From assembly GCA_902806595.1 (NCBI GenBank), contig CADCXC010000037.1, positions 1,488,001 through 1,552,000 of the forward strand: a stretch of DNA of 64,000 nucleotides. The letters are read 5' to 3'. Shown here piece after piece: positions 23,301-35,111 of the stretch. Positions within the stretch are counted from its first letter, which is position 1. Each line of letters begins with the position of its first letter. Position numbers and translations under genes: made by a program. Source of the stretch: Pyrenopolyporus hunteri (Eukaryota > Ascomycota > Sordariomycetes > Xylariales > Hypoxylaceae). The notes beneath the pieces were generated by a model. The model was not told the origin of the DNA, did not search any database, and saw nothing but the letters and a program-made list of their open reading frames with translations.

Positions 23301-24366
23301 CATCCCATCAAATTGCTTTCGCGCGGAATCCGGAGTAGGCAAGCGGCCTAATATAGCATCAAAAATAGGATAAGTTCATCATAACCATCAATATTCCGCC
23401 TTGCTAACCTGACGGTGCTAGCTTCATATAAGTTGACTTATATTTGCCATGGGATTCAAGGAGTCATCCGAGTAGGCCCCTACGTAAGTGCTATGTTGTC
23501 TTTGGACATTGTAATATACGACTATATTACTTTCCATGCAGTGTCCAGCTCAGCGTTCATAACCGGCGAGGGGAAAGTATCAAAGCATTCGAATGCGTAT
23601 GTCTGGACTGTCGGCAGGTTGATTAGCCTGGTGGATATACCGTCATGGAAGCATATTTCTAAGCAGATACGCCAGGGCGAATTGTGTATTAAATGTACCT
23701 GGTGTGTACGGTTCTATTCGTAACCTTGCAGCTAAGCAATATAATGGAATCTTCGAAGAACAATATTTCGACAGCCACGTGGAAGACTACCTAAATTTGG
23801 AACAATTTAATATGGGAGTTGCCAAAGAACTCTAAAACTGACGAATGAGCGGGTTAGACTTACGGTAGGGTCCCAATCGAATAAAGTGAAAGTAATGAAT
23901 TCATCATCAATCGTGTCTCCGAGTATCAACCCGTCTATCGGATCTATAAGCTTAGCTTACCATCTCCCGTTCGGGAGGGCTGTAAGGGGCTTTATCCCAC
24001 GTGGAAGCCATGTGCTCGTGGTCCCGGTTGAAAGGAGACTTCCCCAACGACGCTCTGGATTCGGAGTCGATCGTTCCGCTAGGCAAAACTTCAATTTAGC
24101 AACATGCAACATGAGTGTATCCCGAATACCTACCTAGACATGCCCTATACTATTGCGTATCATACATTAACCTCATTTAACCGTTTCTTGGCAGCGCCCC
24201 AAGGAATGCTGTGGTTTAAACCTCCACCTCATCTAGCCACGATCTAAGGTGCGGCAGGTTCTATAAGACCCCAAGTTGAGAACGGCGATGTGATTGAAAG
24301 TTCATCATACCATCACCATCCAGGTCTCTCAACTCCTAGCCCTTTCGCACCATAAGATCATTCACA
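20376..24366. other. 4-kb gene-poor region
   Basis: No supported gene. Frames at 20516..20731, 21005..21329, 21366..21635 and 23415..23723 have random composition. A minus-strand frame at 22882..22661 (73 residues, ATG start) has a protein-like centre (DTDIGYNIVEYDASFKFPG) and may be a relic of a lost gene; nothing around it extends it. The last 100 bases are the promoter of the CE3-type esterase. Confidence 0.4.
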
Positions 24367-25239
24367 ATGCTTTGCGGCAAACTTCTCCCCCTCGCCATGC
24401 TTCTGGGCGCTTCTGCCGCTCAGAACGCCACGCTCCGTTATATGCCCTTTGGTGACTCCATCACCGAGATCATCTGCTGGCGCGCAAAGCTCTGGGAGAA
24501 GTTGAAGCCCACCGAGTGGGGAACCGTAGACTGGGTCGGCTCTGGCAAGGGAGAAAATAACTGTAGGGACACCGCGTACGACCGCGACAACGAGGGCCAC
24601 TCGGGTTTCCTAGCCATCGACATCGCCAACAGAAAGCAGCTTGTCGGATGGCTCCAGCAGAACCCGGCAGACGTGATCACGATGCATCTCGGCACCAACG
24701 ACATCGTGCAGCAGAACAAGCCGGTCAACGACATCATTGCTGCTTTCACGACTCTGGTCGGTGTCATGAGGGACAGCAACCCTAGGATGAAGATAGTCGT
24801 AAGTATTCGGACCGTTCCCTCGGATAGGTAGTCCGTCCTCGTAGCGACAAGTATTAATTCAACGCAATCAGGTGGCCCAAATCATTCCCATGGGCTTCGG
24901 CAACTTTAACACACAGATTCAAAACCTGAATAAGGCCATCATCCCCTGGGCGCAGGGTCTCAACACCACCGAGTCTCCCATCTGGGTCGTCGACCAGTAC
25001 ACCGGCTTCAGTGGCACCAGCGACCTGCGTGACGGTGTCCACCCCAACGTACGTGACTGTTCTTGTTTTCATTGCCCCCATAACATGAAGACCTGAAGGG
25101 CCTTTCTTACCGCGAAGAGATAATCGCTAACTCTCTTTTTTTATAGGACTCGGGTGACACCAAGATGATGAATGTCTGGTACCCAGCTCTCGTCAACGCC
25201 TTCCAGGTGGCTCAGGCAGACAAGCAGGCTGCTGCGTAG
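24367..25239 (+). CDS. Secreted SGNH/GDSL esterase, CE3 acetylxylan-esterase type
   Basis: Three exons, 24367..24798, 24872..25048 and 25147..25239, give 233 residues with all phases intact. Residues 1-18 are a signal peptide (MLCGKLLPLAMLLGASAA). Block I is FGDSITE with nucleophile Ser31, GHSG is at 77-80, block III is HLGTND at 108-112, and block V is DGVHPN with Asp198 and His201. This is the catalytic set of carbohydrate esterase family 3, which removes acetyl groups from xylan outside the cell. Length is usual for a single-domain member; there is no cellulose-binding module. The introns have GTAAGT and GTACGT donors, and the second ends after a T-rich stretch. A related hydrolase follows 1.3 kb downstream on the same strand. 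Confidence 0.88.
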
Positions 25240-26521
25240 ATGATGCCAGTAAGGCTCATTTCGGGAGCGTCTAGAGACTGGGAATTCTCAGCTCGAGGAA
25301 GCTCTCTGGTGAGATTGCGTTGTAGCGTTATTATTCCGACTGTATATATTGATCAGTAGTTTGGTGTGAAAATGAAGCTTGAAAATCAAATAGCGTTGAC
25401 ACAACCGTACGGAACGAGACTCTCGAGTATTTTCCTGCAGTCCTTACGATAAGAAAAATAGTGACGTATTCTCATAGAAGAGTTCATATCATTACCAACC
25501 CTAATCCTGTCGTGTGTATGTGTTATGGATGTCACGTAAACAACTCTCAGGGGATGGCACAGAGAGAGAGTGTGTGAGTGTGAGTGAGTGAGAGCGAGAG
25601 TGAGGGAAAAGTGTGCGGAGAAGATCGCAGTGGAAAGGAGGATACTTAGGTAGATTTCGCTTATTCTGTACGGCTGATTGTAATTGGCAACATTTTCTCC
25701 CTTTCTGTTTTTCTCCTTCTTTTCTTCCATCGCCATCTACTATTCCCTTTAACGACTATAGGTAGTAGACGGCATATAGGGGAGTGTGAGAGAGAGACTG
25801 TGGAGCTTCGGTTGCGTTTCCAAAAGGTGATCGCAATAAATTGAGTTAGGTCGGTGTAGTACATGTGTACCTAGCGTGCCCTTATAGGTGGGGTTCCCCG
25901 TCGCTGGAACTCCAGTCTCCTTATCAATTGTGTGGGATTCGTATAGGCACTCCGCGTGCCGATGGCCCGGTTGCTCGGCTAGCGCCAAGATTAGCTGACT
26001 TTTAAATAGTACAATACAATACAATACGTTAGCGTAGGGTGGTACCTAGCACCCGTGCCGCCACAGCAGTGTAATCCTAAGCCATCCTAGGAAATCAAGC
26101 TCGAGCTGTGGACAAATAGGGCTGCTGATAGGGATGACGAGTCCAACTAATCTAACTTAAAAGGCAGATGGCAAGGATCAACGAACATGTATAGTACTTC
26201 GACCAGCCTACTGCGTATTACACGTCTGCAAGTCCTTTCTTCCTTCGTATTTCAAACATCGAGGAAACCCCTGCCAAGCTCTGACACCAAATATTTGTCC
26301 GTCGTTCTCCTCTTCCTTATAACTATTTCTTTTTTTTTTCTGTACCTACCGACCTACTTACATCATACCTATACCTAGACATATACTATATGATTATCTA
26401 CGAACTATCTAATAACTATCTGATAAACATACAGTAATGCGCCCTCGCCCGAGACAGCCCCAACGCCAATAACGAACTTCCCAATCGACACCACCGCCGA
26501 GCGGATGGACCTATCGCCAAA
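25240..26521. other. Intergenic with purine-rich simple repeats
   Basis: Holds a GA/GT-rich simple repeat at about 25559-25610 and AT-rich DNA with a T-rich run near 26329-26340. Short leftward frames (25386..25736, 25749..26024) are low-complexity shadows of it. No gene is supported. Confidence 0.45.
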
Positions 26522-27694
26522 ATGCTCGTAAATTCACCCTTGGCCGCGCTTCATCTGCGCTGGAAGCAGTTGCCCAACCTCCACAAGGTCATATTTATAT
26601 CTATGTTATTATTATTCGTCCTAGGTTGGTAAAGCCATGTTCTTTTCTGAGTATACGCGCGTCACGCAGATATACTGACCCGCGTGGCCAATGTAGTGAT
26701 ATTGGTTCAACCTAGCCCAGACGTTGCCCGCGATGGATGGAACCGTCTTACACATACTGGAAACGGCCCTCTGGCTGGCGGAATCCCCCTACGCGTCATG
26801 TTTATCGGCGCCTCTATGACCCTCGGCGAGCATTCCACCGGCGAGGTTGGTTTTCGAAAGCAGATCCGCGACTGGATGGTTGCTAAGGGTAATCCCGTCA
26901 ACTATGTCGGTCAGGTAGGTTTCTCCTGCTTCATTCCCGATTGAAGAGAAATTATGGGAAATTTTGGTCGAACGTCTGGATTGTGTTAACCCCGCGCGTG
27001 CCTCCAGAATCGATATGGTGACTTTAAAGATAACGACGTCCAAGCGTTCGGCGCCCAGCCAATAAAGCCCACTCTCGACCGCCTTAAAGAGGTCGTACCC
27101 CAGACCCAGCCAAACCTGATCATAATCAACGCAGGGTCAAGCGACTGCTTCCAGTTGGACCATTGGGGACCGGCGTACGTCCTGCAGAAAATGCGCGACC
27201 TAACCGATTTCCTCTTCGAGGCTTCGCCACGAGCCACTATCATCATGTCGACCATCATAACAAGCCCGTGGGAGGGGACGGAGCGCTGCGTCAAGAGCGC
27301 CAATGCCCAGATACGTCAGGTAGCCATCGACCTCGCTCGCGAGGGAAAACCGGTGCTCATGGCCGAGATGCACCACGATCAAGGCTTGCCAAACCGCGTT
27401 GAGCGCGAGGATATCGGAAAGGACGACATGCACCCCACCGATAAAGGCTACTTCAAGATGGGCGATATCTTTATAGAGAAGATTATCGAAGCCGATAAGA
27501 GAGGCTGGCTGCAGGCCCCAGTCGATAACGGCGTCCCCGCAGATGGCGAGGCCGCCAGAGACGCCGAGGACGCGATCAAAGCAAACGAGGAGAAGGTAAA
27601 GGAGAAAGAAGACAAGCAAACCAAGGAGACCAAGACTGGGAAAAGAAGCCTCGAACGGGGGAGACCATTAAATAGACGGCACGGCGCCATTTAA
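26522..27694 (+). CDS. Membrane-anchored SGNH-hydrolase-like protein with altered active-site blocks
   Basis: Proposed exons are 26522..26624, 26670..26914 and 27008..27694, 344 residues. The first exon encodes KVIFISMLLLFVL, a likely signal anchor. Its junction rests on a 45-base intron with a weak GTTGGT donor and is the least certain part. The second intron (GTAGGT...CTCCAG) is clear and keeps frame. Block I reads MFIGASMTLGE, so the usual GDS is GAS with the Ser kept. Block III reads NAGSSDC where GxND is usual, so the oxyanion-hole Asn is Ser. Block V, DDMHPTDKGY, keeps Asp and His. After residue about 290 comes a Lys/Glu-rich tail (KANEEKVKEKEDKQTKETK). It shares strand and general fold with the CE3-type gene upstream, suggesting an old tandem duplication. 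Activity is uncertain. Confidence 0.72.
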
Positions 27695-30390
27695 TTGTCT
27701 CGGAATATTATACGGACGCGCCATCATAGTTACCAGGCTGAGGAGGAACTTAATATATGCAGCGCGTGAAGGTATGTCACCTATCAGTGCTCGCAACTAG
27801 ATACGGCTTAGCAGAAAGACACCTCGACATGGCACGACTGGGACTAACTTAGACTACCCCTAAATCCTCGCTAGCCCGCGCTACTCACGGTCTTCGAGAC
27901 CGTTGAAGATGTATATAGGCAAGCCACGGCCACCTAGAACCTCACGATAAGATAAACTTAATCAGGGGATCTTATTATTTAGCATGTATAATATATATGA
28001 ATATGCCGGGTTTTATGTATGTATTTTTGAGTCTTTGAGGCTATCATAAGAGAGGACTCAGCTTTTTCATCATGTTCTATGAACTCCTGACGAGAAGACT
28101 ATCTGCATCTTAAGATAGATGGCTACCTACCATTGCCGCAGATTTCGTCAGACGCAACGGCTAGCCGAGCAATTTCCGTGCGTCGTATATTTTCGCGATT
28201 ACAGACAGCTTCATTTACGTTAATTGGTTGTGTTGCACCAGCGCTGGCGGCGTAACGACTAAAAATAGCATCGAAACGAGGCGTCAACGCATCTGGAACA
28301 GATCGAAATAGGAAGCTACCTATCTCGGCCGGTAGGGTCGCCCCCAGAAGGGGATCTACCCAATTTAGATCCGACCCGTTTCGATGCGGTCCGCTTGCCT
28401 TAACCGCCTGTTTAACCGACTAACCGATTTTTCTCTTCCATTCTTTATCACGGCGGATACTGAAGTGCGAACTTACGAATTCGCGATGGTACCAGTTAAA
28501 CGTTAGCTCATGTGTGATATGTGCCGATATGAGAAATATTTCGTCTTCGGAGATAGGGAGGCAGAGGACGTGAGCCATGACCGATGGAAGCTCATTACAA
28601 GAGACTTATACGGCGTAGCTACACGCCCCTTTTAGGCTGTCTGTTCATCCCACAGTAGACGTAGAACGTTGTGGTGCTATGAAGCTTGAGCATGCTCCAT
28701 AGCTTCGAGGGCCTGCATCGCCTTGCCCTGTATCTCGTAGTCGGTGGCCTTTTCTCGAAGTATATGGTAATGGACGATAGTCTTCAAAGCCTCTTAATCC
28801 TCAGATTGTCTATCAATACGATTGAAAGGGGTTTAGGATCGCAACATCAAATAAACGGGCCAAGTATGGTATATTCTCTTCCTTGTAGGAAAGCTTAATT
28901 CGACTTCATCGAATAGCCTATGGCTGGTAGAATAGGGCCCAGCAGGGTTGGGCTACCGCACCGAACCGTGTCACAATGATACTAAATATTCCTAGATGCT
29001 ATCAGAAACGACATGTTTTACCAAGTGCGTCGATCATGGAGATGTAGGCGTCATCTTCTAATGTACTATTGCCTAGAATGAAGCCGCCTAGATTAATCGA
29101 TGGGAGTGACGTTGGCATAGTTCGGTTTCTCATGCTTTAGACGGCGAATTTCACCAAATTTTATTGAAAATGTAAGTGATTTCCTAAGAACAATGTAGAC
29201 ACTGGAATATACGAACACATAATGAATACAATACTCGTGTGGCGTTGCGTAAATCTGGAGTGACCGTCAGGGGTAGTTAGCGCCTACAGACGCGTTCGAG
29301 ATGCGATATTTGTATGTACTTACTACGCGGGGTAATTAATCGGAAGGCATCGTCATGTATAAGATGCCCATTGTTAATCCACTATGGAATCGCGCTTGGC
29401 ATCGAATTTCCTCATGTTGAACCACTTGATCTTGATCGTGAGTAATTATGTACATCAGCAAGACGACGAAAATGATCTACTCTGTACTAACATATGTAGG
29501 TCATCATGAGTGGGTTCTGAGTGGACCGCCAATTGCCAACGCATAGCTGCCACTCCCGCCGAACCAGGCTTACAGATCTTTTACGGAGACATCGTCATTG
29601 GCTGCTGAGCAGGTCGTTCATGCAGCCGCAAGCCCTAGTCCAGTAAAGAACGTCAAACGTGGCCCACGATGGTAGGTACAGTGTTGGCGAAATAAATTGA
29701 ACTGTATGGATACCATCGTACACGTTGACCCATTTTCCCCAGCCGCCCCGAGGTGCAGCAGAGAACGGATCTCGAGATCTTCTGGTCGTTTGGGAGTTGG
29801 TGAAGGCGGGGTTGTTGAAAAGAGAGAAAAAAAAGAAGTACTAATGGGTACGTGCCCAGCTAAGGCGAAAAGTAGGTGTGCGCCTTGATAAAGTGAGTAC
29901 CTTCTCCCTTTTTAGCCCAAAGTTTGCGATTGAAATGCCTTCATTTTAAAACGAAAGTGAAGTTGGTCGCGCCTGCGCAATACCAGACTTAAAAGTGGTC
30001 CATGCGTCTGGCGGTAAGTGGGCATTCAATTTACCCCCTACCAGAGAGACGGGCACTTGCTCCATCAACGTTTAATGAAAGAAAGAGAAAACGAGAAAGG
30101 GAAAGAAAAAAAAAGAGTTAAAGTCGCGTCCGAGATACGAACGCGTCCTCAACTTAATTCGCGGAATTATTTGCGCTTGCCTAACTCATAGATATTTGCC
30201 TGGGTGCTGTTAACTGAACTGACCTGTTATTACCGACCAGAGAGGATAAAAGAAGCAAACTTTGAGATTTGCGACTGCGACTGCGACTGCGACTAAGAAA
30301 TCGGCGAAAGGTGAAAAGTGTGGATTTTGCGCATTTTGTCACGGCCCAAGCAATGCGATCCGAGTGACGATTGACGATTGATCATTGACG
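27695..30390. other. 2.7-kb gene-poor region and FG-BTB promoter
   Basis: No supported gene. Short frames at 28686..28898 and 29697..29888 are not protein-like. A purine-rich stretch lies at 30080-30117. The last 120 bases carry a hexanucleotide repeat, listed separately, before the FG-BTB gene. Confidence 0.45.
30271..30294 (+). repeat. (GCGACT)4 tandem repeat
   Basis: Four perfect copies of GCGACT about 100 bases before the ATG at 30391. A second set of short repeats (TGACGATTGACGATTGA) runs up to the start codon. Both probably lie in the 5' leader or promoter of the FG-BTB gene. Confidence 0.7.
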
Positions 30391-32137
30391 ATGGCTTCCC
30401 AATCTAGCATATTCGGATCAAAGAAAGCTGTCCCGTCTGGGACCGCGCCGTCTGGGACCACGTCGTCTCCAGTTGTCTTTGGGAACTTACCTACGTCGTC
30501 GAACCGGCAATCGACGGGGTCAGCTAATATCTTCGGATTACCCACACCGTCGGGCCAGCAGTCTTCAGGGTCAACAAGTATCTTTGGGAAAGCATCCATG
30601 TCCTCAAGCAAGTCGCCGCTGGGGTCTGAGGGTGGTCCATCCAAGCAGTCGGCTGCGAGTAGCAGCTTTTTCTCGGCCTCTACTTCTCAGGCCAGCAGCT
30701 CTCAGTCGAATTTCTTCGGGTTCTCTACCCCGGCTGGGCAACCCCAGAGCAGTCTATTCGGAAGCACTACTCCTCAGACAAACTATTCCTTCGACAGTTA
30801 TACCCCCCAAACTTACCAACCTCAGGCAAGCAAGTCTGCATTTTCAGCCAACCCTCCGTCAAGCTTGTTCGGTGTGGGCCGGTCTACCACTCCGGCTAGC
30901 CCGTCGCCTATGTCCCGCTCGAGCCGTGTTTCGGTAAGCGGCACTACAAGCAGCTCCGCAAGCAGCTCTGGAAGCGGCACCGTGACTCCCGACACTGCGG
31001 CTACTTCGCGAACACAGTCGGTTTCCGGGCGGGAGACAACCCCTCAGCCCCCTCCTCCCAAGACTTACGTTGACTGGAATGGCGATCTGTGTCTCGTGGT
31101 GGGCCCTGTGGGGGCTGAATTCGTAGTGTGCTCCAAGACGATGGCGCGGTCGTCGCCTTTCTGGAAGAAGATGCTGTACGGAGAGTTTGCCGAGGGCAAA
31201 AAGGCGCAGCCCGGGGACGGCAAATCAGAATGGGTCGTTAAGCTGCCGGAGGATAACATCGCCGCGATGACAATCATTCTCAACATCATCCATGGCCGTT
31301 TCGATAAGATCGCGGGCTACGAAGATTTCGTCTACACCACTCACTTCTACAACCTCTGCGTATTGACGGATAAATACGACATGACTCATATCTTGCGACC
31401 TTGGGCTAAGGGCTGGTCGCGATCTACCCATACCCAATGCGAAAAGCTCGGACAGTCCCTGCGAACCAAGTTCTGCCACGAGCGGCTTTGGATTTCCTGG
31501 GAGCTTGGTGACCAGGCCACGTTCGAGGCAATGGCCGTGGCCTTGCTCATGAACAGCTCATCCGCGGCGGGTAACCACCTTCGTTACGTAGGGGCCTTGG
31601 AACCGCCCGGAATCTACGGTAAGCCGGATCACTCCGCCTTTGTCCCACTGCGTGTAACTAACGGGAGACATCATAGAGAGAATAGAGCAAGTCCGTTCGG
31701 ACACCATCAGGGCGCTTCTCAAGCCCGTCAACGACATGATCAGGGTTCTCGTCGAGAACAGCATTATCGTCCTTGGACTTTCCAGCTGCTACGGCCATAG
31801 TAAGAATGATTGTATACCCCTGATGCTCGGCAAATTCACCCAGGCCCTTCATCGTCACAAACTCTGGCCTATACCGAATGCCGCAGCCGATTCTCAGTTC
31901 AGCATTTCGACTCTCGCAACGACACTCCAATTGGTGGAATCGGAGCTCAGTTCGGCCAGTCACTGTTTCAGGCCTCATACAGCCGGTTTAAGAGTCGCAA
32001 TCGAAAAGGCCTTGAATTCTATCCCGCCACTTCTTACTGATGCGCATCGAAAGCATCTCAAGTCCCGGGCAAAGAAGACTGGATTTGCTCCGTCTAGATT
32101 GGTTACGCCTGACGAGGTCCCGGTAGGCAAGCCGTGA
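30391..32137 (+). CDS. BTB/POZ-domain protein with nucleoporin-like FG-rich N-terminus
   Basis: Two exons, 30391..31618 and 31677..32137, keep frame across a 58-base intron (GTAAGC, CTAAC, TAG) and give 562 residues. Residues 1-220 are low-complexity Ser/Gly/Pro/Gln with seven spaced FG motifs (SIFGSKK, NIFGLPTP, SIFGKAS, NFFGFSTP, SLFGSTTP, SLFGVGRS and VVFGNLP), as in FG nucleoporins. Residues about 231-315 match a fungal BTB/POZ domain (GDLCLVVGPVGAEFVVCSK, FWKKMLYGEF). A helical C-terminal half contains a run of Cys and His residues (VLGLSSCYGHSKNDC). BTB domains mediate dimerisation and cullin-3 binding; FG tracts bind transport receptors or form condensates. The combination is inferred from sequence, and its function is unknown. 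Start at 30391, as upstream codons in frame lack ATG. Confidence 0.8.
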
Positions 32138-32930
32138 ACGGACTCGGGAACCGCCAACGGAAATTCACTTGGTGGACAACGCTGGTTTTGGTCGAGCATG
32201 AAGACTACTCGGAGCTGCGAGTCATACCTCCCTCGGACTTGCTGAAGCCCAAGTTGCTCTTGCAGAATACTCGCCAACATAGGCCTACGGAGCCTAACAG
32301 TCGCACGCGAAAACGCACGCGAAACTAATTCCATCACTCCCGGCCCTGATAGTCGGCACATAATTCTGGCTATCTTGCTGCCGCGCAACTCCCCGTCCAG
32401 CTGACGAGAGTTAGCCGTGATTGATATACGGCGATTAGCAGCGCACCCATTGCGCACGTTACGAGCTTATGTATTTAGCTATGACCCAGAGAGGTATAAT
32501 TCGAGAAGAAAAAATTAATATAAAACCGTCAATATGTATTGATCCGAGGTACCCTACCTTAGGTAGTGAGCAGGCATCCGTCCCAGCGCTGGCCATCATC
32601 ATGCGGCCACCCCTGAGCCAAACAATTGAATGTGAGGAACATCCATATTACCTCCCTTAATACAGTACCTACCTACCCAGTGCAGCGGCTGTAATTTGGG
32701 GGTCGCGTAACAACTTTGACCCGTCGCTCACGTCCTAGATTGGATAGAAATGTGTGATTTTATTCAATCGCACCTGTAACATGTACATTCATTCATCCGT
32801 CCATCCATCCATCCTAACGAACTTCAGTCCCGCACCGCGATCTAAGCATTAGAGACTAGGTACCTAGGATTAAACACACCAATTATACCTTGGACGATAG
32901 CCTCCCCCCTCCTCCCTACCACCACCACCA
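32138..32930. other. Convergent intergenic spacer
   Basis: Between the 3' ends of the FG-BTB and Eme1-like genes. It contains a CATCCATC-type tetranucleotide run near 32790-32813. No gene is seen. Confidence 0.45.
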
Positions 32931-35111
32931 CTACACATCCATACTCCCCGGATCGCGGCTCGTAAAAATCTTATAAATCCGCCTACTCACCGCCGGGCCC
33001 ACGACGCGATCTGAGAAGGCGCCGTCCCTATTCGCGCCCTTGCGGCAGTTCTCGAGCGCCAGGGGCCCGTGCCTCTCCAGCCCGCGCACGAGCGCGCCCA
33101 CGGAGGCGTACTTGGCGGCGACGCCGTGCGCGACCGGCGCCGTGACCCGCGCGACCTCCTGCAGCATGCGCACGTACGTGTCCCCGGCGTCGTCCCCCGT
33201 CCGCACCTGCCCGGCCTCCATGCAGAACCCGGCGTCGGCGCCCGCGTCGCGCGCCCGCCGGTACGGGATCGTGCTGATGTGCTGCGTGAACAGCGCCGCC
33301 CACTCGGCCGTTTCGACCTGGACGTTCGTGTGGTGGATGAGCGCCCCGTGGACGATCTGCAGGGATAGGAGTGCGTCTTCGATGATGTCCTCGTCGATGT
33401 ACTCTTGCTGAGTGGTGGTGTTGTTGTTGTTCCGCCGGCGGGGCTGGCTTTGAGAGGATGATGGTGCGGGCCCGCCGCCGTCGTCGTTGTTGTTATTGCC
33501 CGTGTCGAGCGCGCGCACGGCGGATGCGAAGCGCCGGTTGAGGATGTTCTTGTTCTTGCGCATCCACGGCGCGAGCCCCTCGATCAGGTATATGAACGTG
33601 CTGTCGGGGAAGGCCGTCTTCATCCTGAGCACGTGCGCTTCGAGGTCCTGGCCCTCGGGGCCGAGGACGAGCTTGACGAACTCGGCCGCTTCGACGATCG
33701 CCATGACGTGCTGCTCGGGCTTGATGCACATCGGGATCGGCTCCCAGTGCCCCAGCTCCTCGTTGTACTTGGAGCCGACTTTCCGCCGCCACTTTACCAC
33801 GTTGTCGACGGGGCTGTGCCAGTACTCGAATTGCACGTCCATACTACCGAGGAGCTTCTCTATCTGGGTTTTGACACCGACGCTTAGGGTGTTGGAGAGG
33901 TCCACGATCATCTCAGGCACGGCGACTTTCTTGTTGGTTTTCAGCTTGTTGACCTCGGCGAGGGCCTTCTCCTTCTGTTTCTCGATCGCTCGCTGTTCCT
34001 TGGCCTGTTCCTTTTCGATTCGTTTCCGCTCCTTCTCGGCTTCCCGAGCCTCCGCCTTCTTCTTCCTTTCGAGATTCCTTTCTTCGTCGGTCTTCTTTGG
34101 TTCCGCCCTCTTTTCAATGGCGGTACTCTTTGGCGCCGTCTTAGGTTTCTTACGGCGCGGGGAAGGCGTCAAACTGAGCGAATATCTGCGGGACTTGCGT
34201 CTTGAAAAGTCGATGTCGCCCAAGTCTGGTAAATCGGAGTCCGAGTCCGCTTGGCCGTTCCGATTTGTTCCGGTCTCCGGCATTGAGCTCGATATGGGAT
34301 CCCATGCTCCATTCTGCCTAGACCTCTTAGGTGGGCGATTTTCCTTGGGGCTTTCGAGTTCGTCGGCTGACAGATCTATGACTATAGTTGTCTTTGACGG
34401 CCTCTTGCCCCTTGGGGAACCGATGATATCGTTAGACAGTGGTCGTTTAGCTCTGGTATCCGGAGGTGGCCGGTAGCCGTCGGCATCTCGTATGGGGGAA
34501 CTTCTAAATGGGTCGCTTGATACGTCTATCGGAGACGGCTTCGAGTTGGTGCCTGCGGTTTTTAGTGGACTTCGGAACGGATCCGACGAAATATCTGCAT
34601 TTGTCGGGTTGCCGTAAGTTGGAAAGGTATTGGGAGAGCTGCTGTGCTCTATCGGGTCGAGTGTCGAGTTCCAACGCTTCAGCGGGACTGGCGAAAGATG
34701 CCTACGACTCTTAGAGGGAATCACGGCAGACTTCGTCTTCTTCAAGCCATTACCATCTCTCTTTCTGGGCTGCGCTGTACTAGTCGAGGTTCGAGCCTTC
34801 TTTGCTGGGTTGCCATCGGAATTACCAGTTATATCGGAGTCATCCGAGAGGAATAAGAAGTCGTTATCCTGCCGGCTATGCTTGCTGTTTGCGGCATTTG
34901 TGCTGGCGATAGGTTGGTTAGGTATATTCCCCGGCGGCCTTTTTGGTGCCTTCGACGATGACGCTATAGTCGAGGCAGGAATATCGTAGTTAGAGGCCCT
35001 AGAAGGAGCACCTTGGTGTGTCTGAGGGGAGAGTGTGGGGGAGGTAGGGCGGATAGGAGGGGATGGACCAGGTGGGCTCGAGGACAACAAACTGATGATT
35101 TCTTTTGGCAT
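32931..35111 (-). CDS. eme1: Crossover-junction endonuclease subunit, Eme1/Mms4-like
   Basis: Intronless, 726 residues from the ATG at 35111. The N-terminal 330 residues are Ser/Pro/Lys-rich and disordered, with repeated DISSDPFRSP-type segments. A long charged helix follows (EKERKRIEKEQAKEQRAIEKQ), then the ERCC4-like domain from about residue 400 (VPEMIVDLSNTLS, ESWHS-like FEYWHSPVDNVVKWRRKVG, FIYLIEGLAPWMRKN). The C-terminal part has the helix-hairpin-helix region (TAPVAHGVAAKYASVGALVR). Eme1 is the non-catalytic partner of Mus81, cutting branched DNA at stalled forks and recombination intermediates in the nucleus. A Asn/Gly/Thr-rich insert of about 40 residues interrupts the ERCC4 domain near residue 545. 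GC content is high over the 3' third, creating long antisense frames. Confidence 0.85.
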   Translation of the reverse strand: MPKEIISLLSSSPPGPSPPIRPTSPTLSPQTHQGAPSRASNYDIPASTIASSSKAPKRPPGNIPNQPIASTNAANSKHSRQDNDFLFLSDDSDITGNSDGNPAKKARTSTSTAQPRKRDGNGLKKTKSAVIPSKSRRHLSPVPLKRWNSTLDPIEHSSSPNTFPTYGNPTNADISSDPFRSPLKTAGTNSKPSPIDVSSDPFRSSPIRDADGYRPPPDTRAKRPLSNDIIGSPRGKRPSKTTIVIDLSADELESPKENRPPKRSRQNGAWDPISSSMPETGTNRNGQADSDSDLPDLGDIDFSRRKSRRYSLSLTPSPRRKKPKTAPKSTAIEKRAEPKKTDEERNLERKKKAEAREAEKERKRIEKEQAKEQRAIEKQKEKALAEVNKLKTNKKVAVPEMIVDLSNTLSVGVKTQIEKLLGSMDVQFEYWHSPVDNVVKWRRKVGSKYNEELGHWEPIPMCIKPEQHVMAIVEAAEFVKLVLGPEGQDLEAHVLRMKTAFPDSTFIYLIEGLAPWMRKNKNILNRRFASAVRALDTGNNNNDDGGGPAPSSSQSQPRRRNNNNTTTQQEYIDEDIIEDALLSLQIVHGALIHHTNVQVETAEWAALFTQHISTIPYRRARDAGADAGFCMEAGQVRTGDDAGDTYVRMLQEVARVTAPVAHGVAAKYASVGALVRGLERHGPLALENCRKGANRDGAFSDRVVGPAVSRRIYKIFTSRDPGSMDV

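Noticed and set aside
33487..34476. 329-residue rightward open frame
   Set aside because: Lies fully antisense to the Eme1-like gene in a GC-rich stretch. Its composition (runs of Ser, Phe, Leu) is a reverse-strand shadow.
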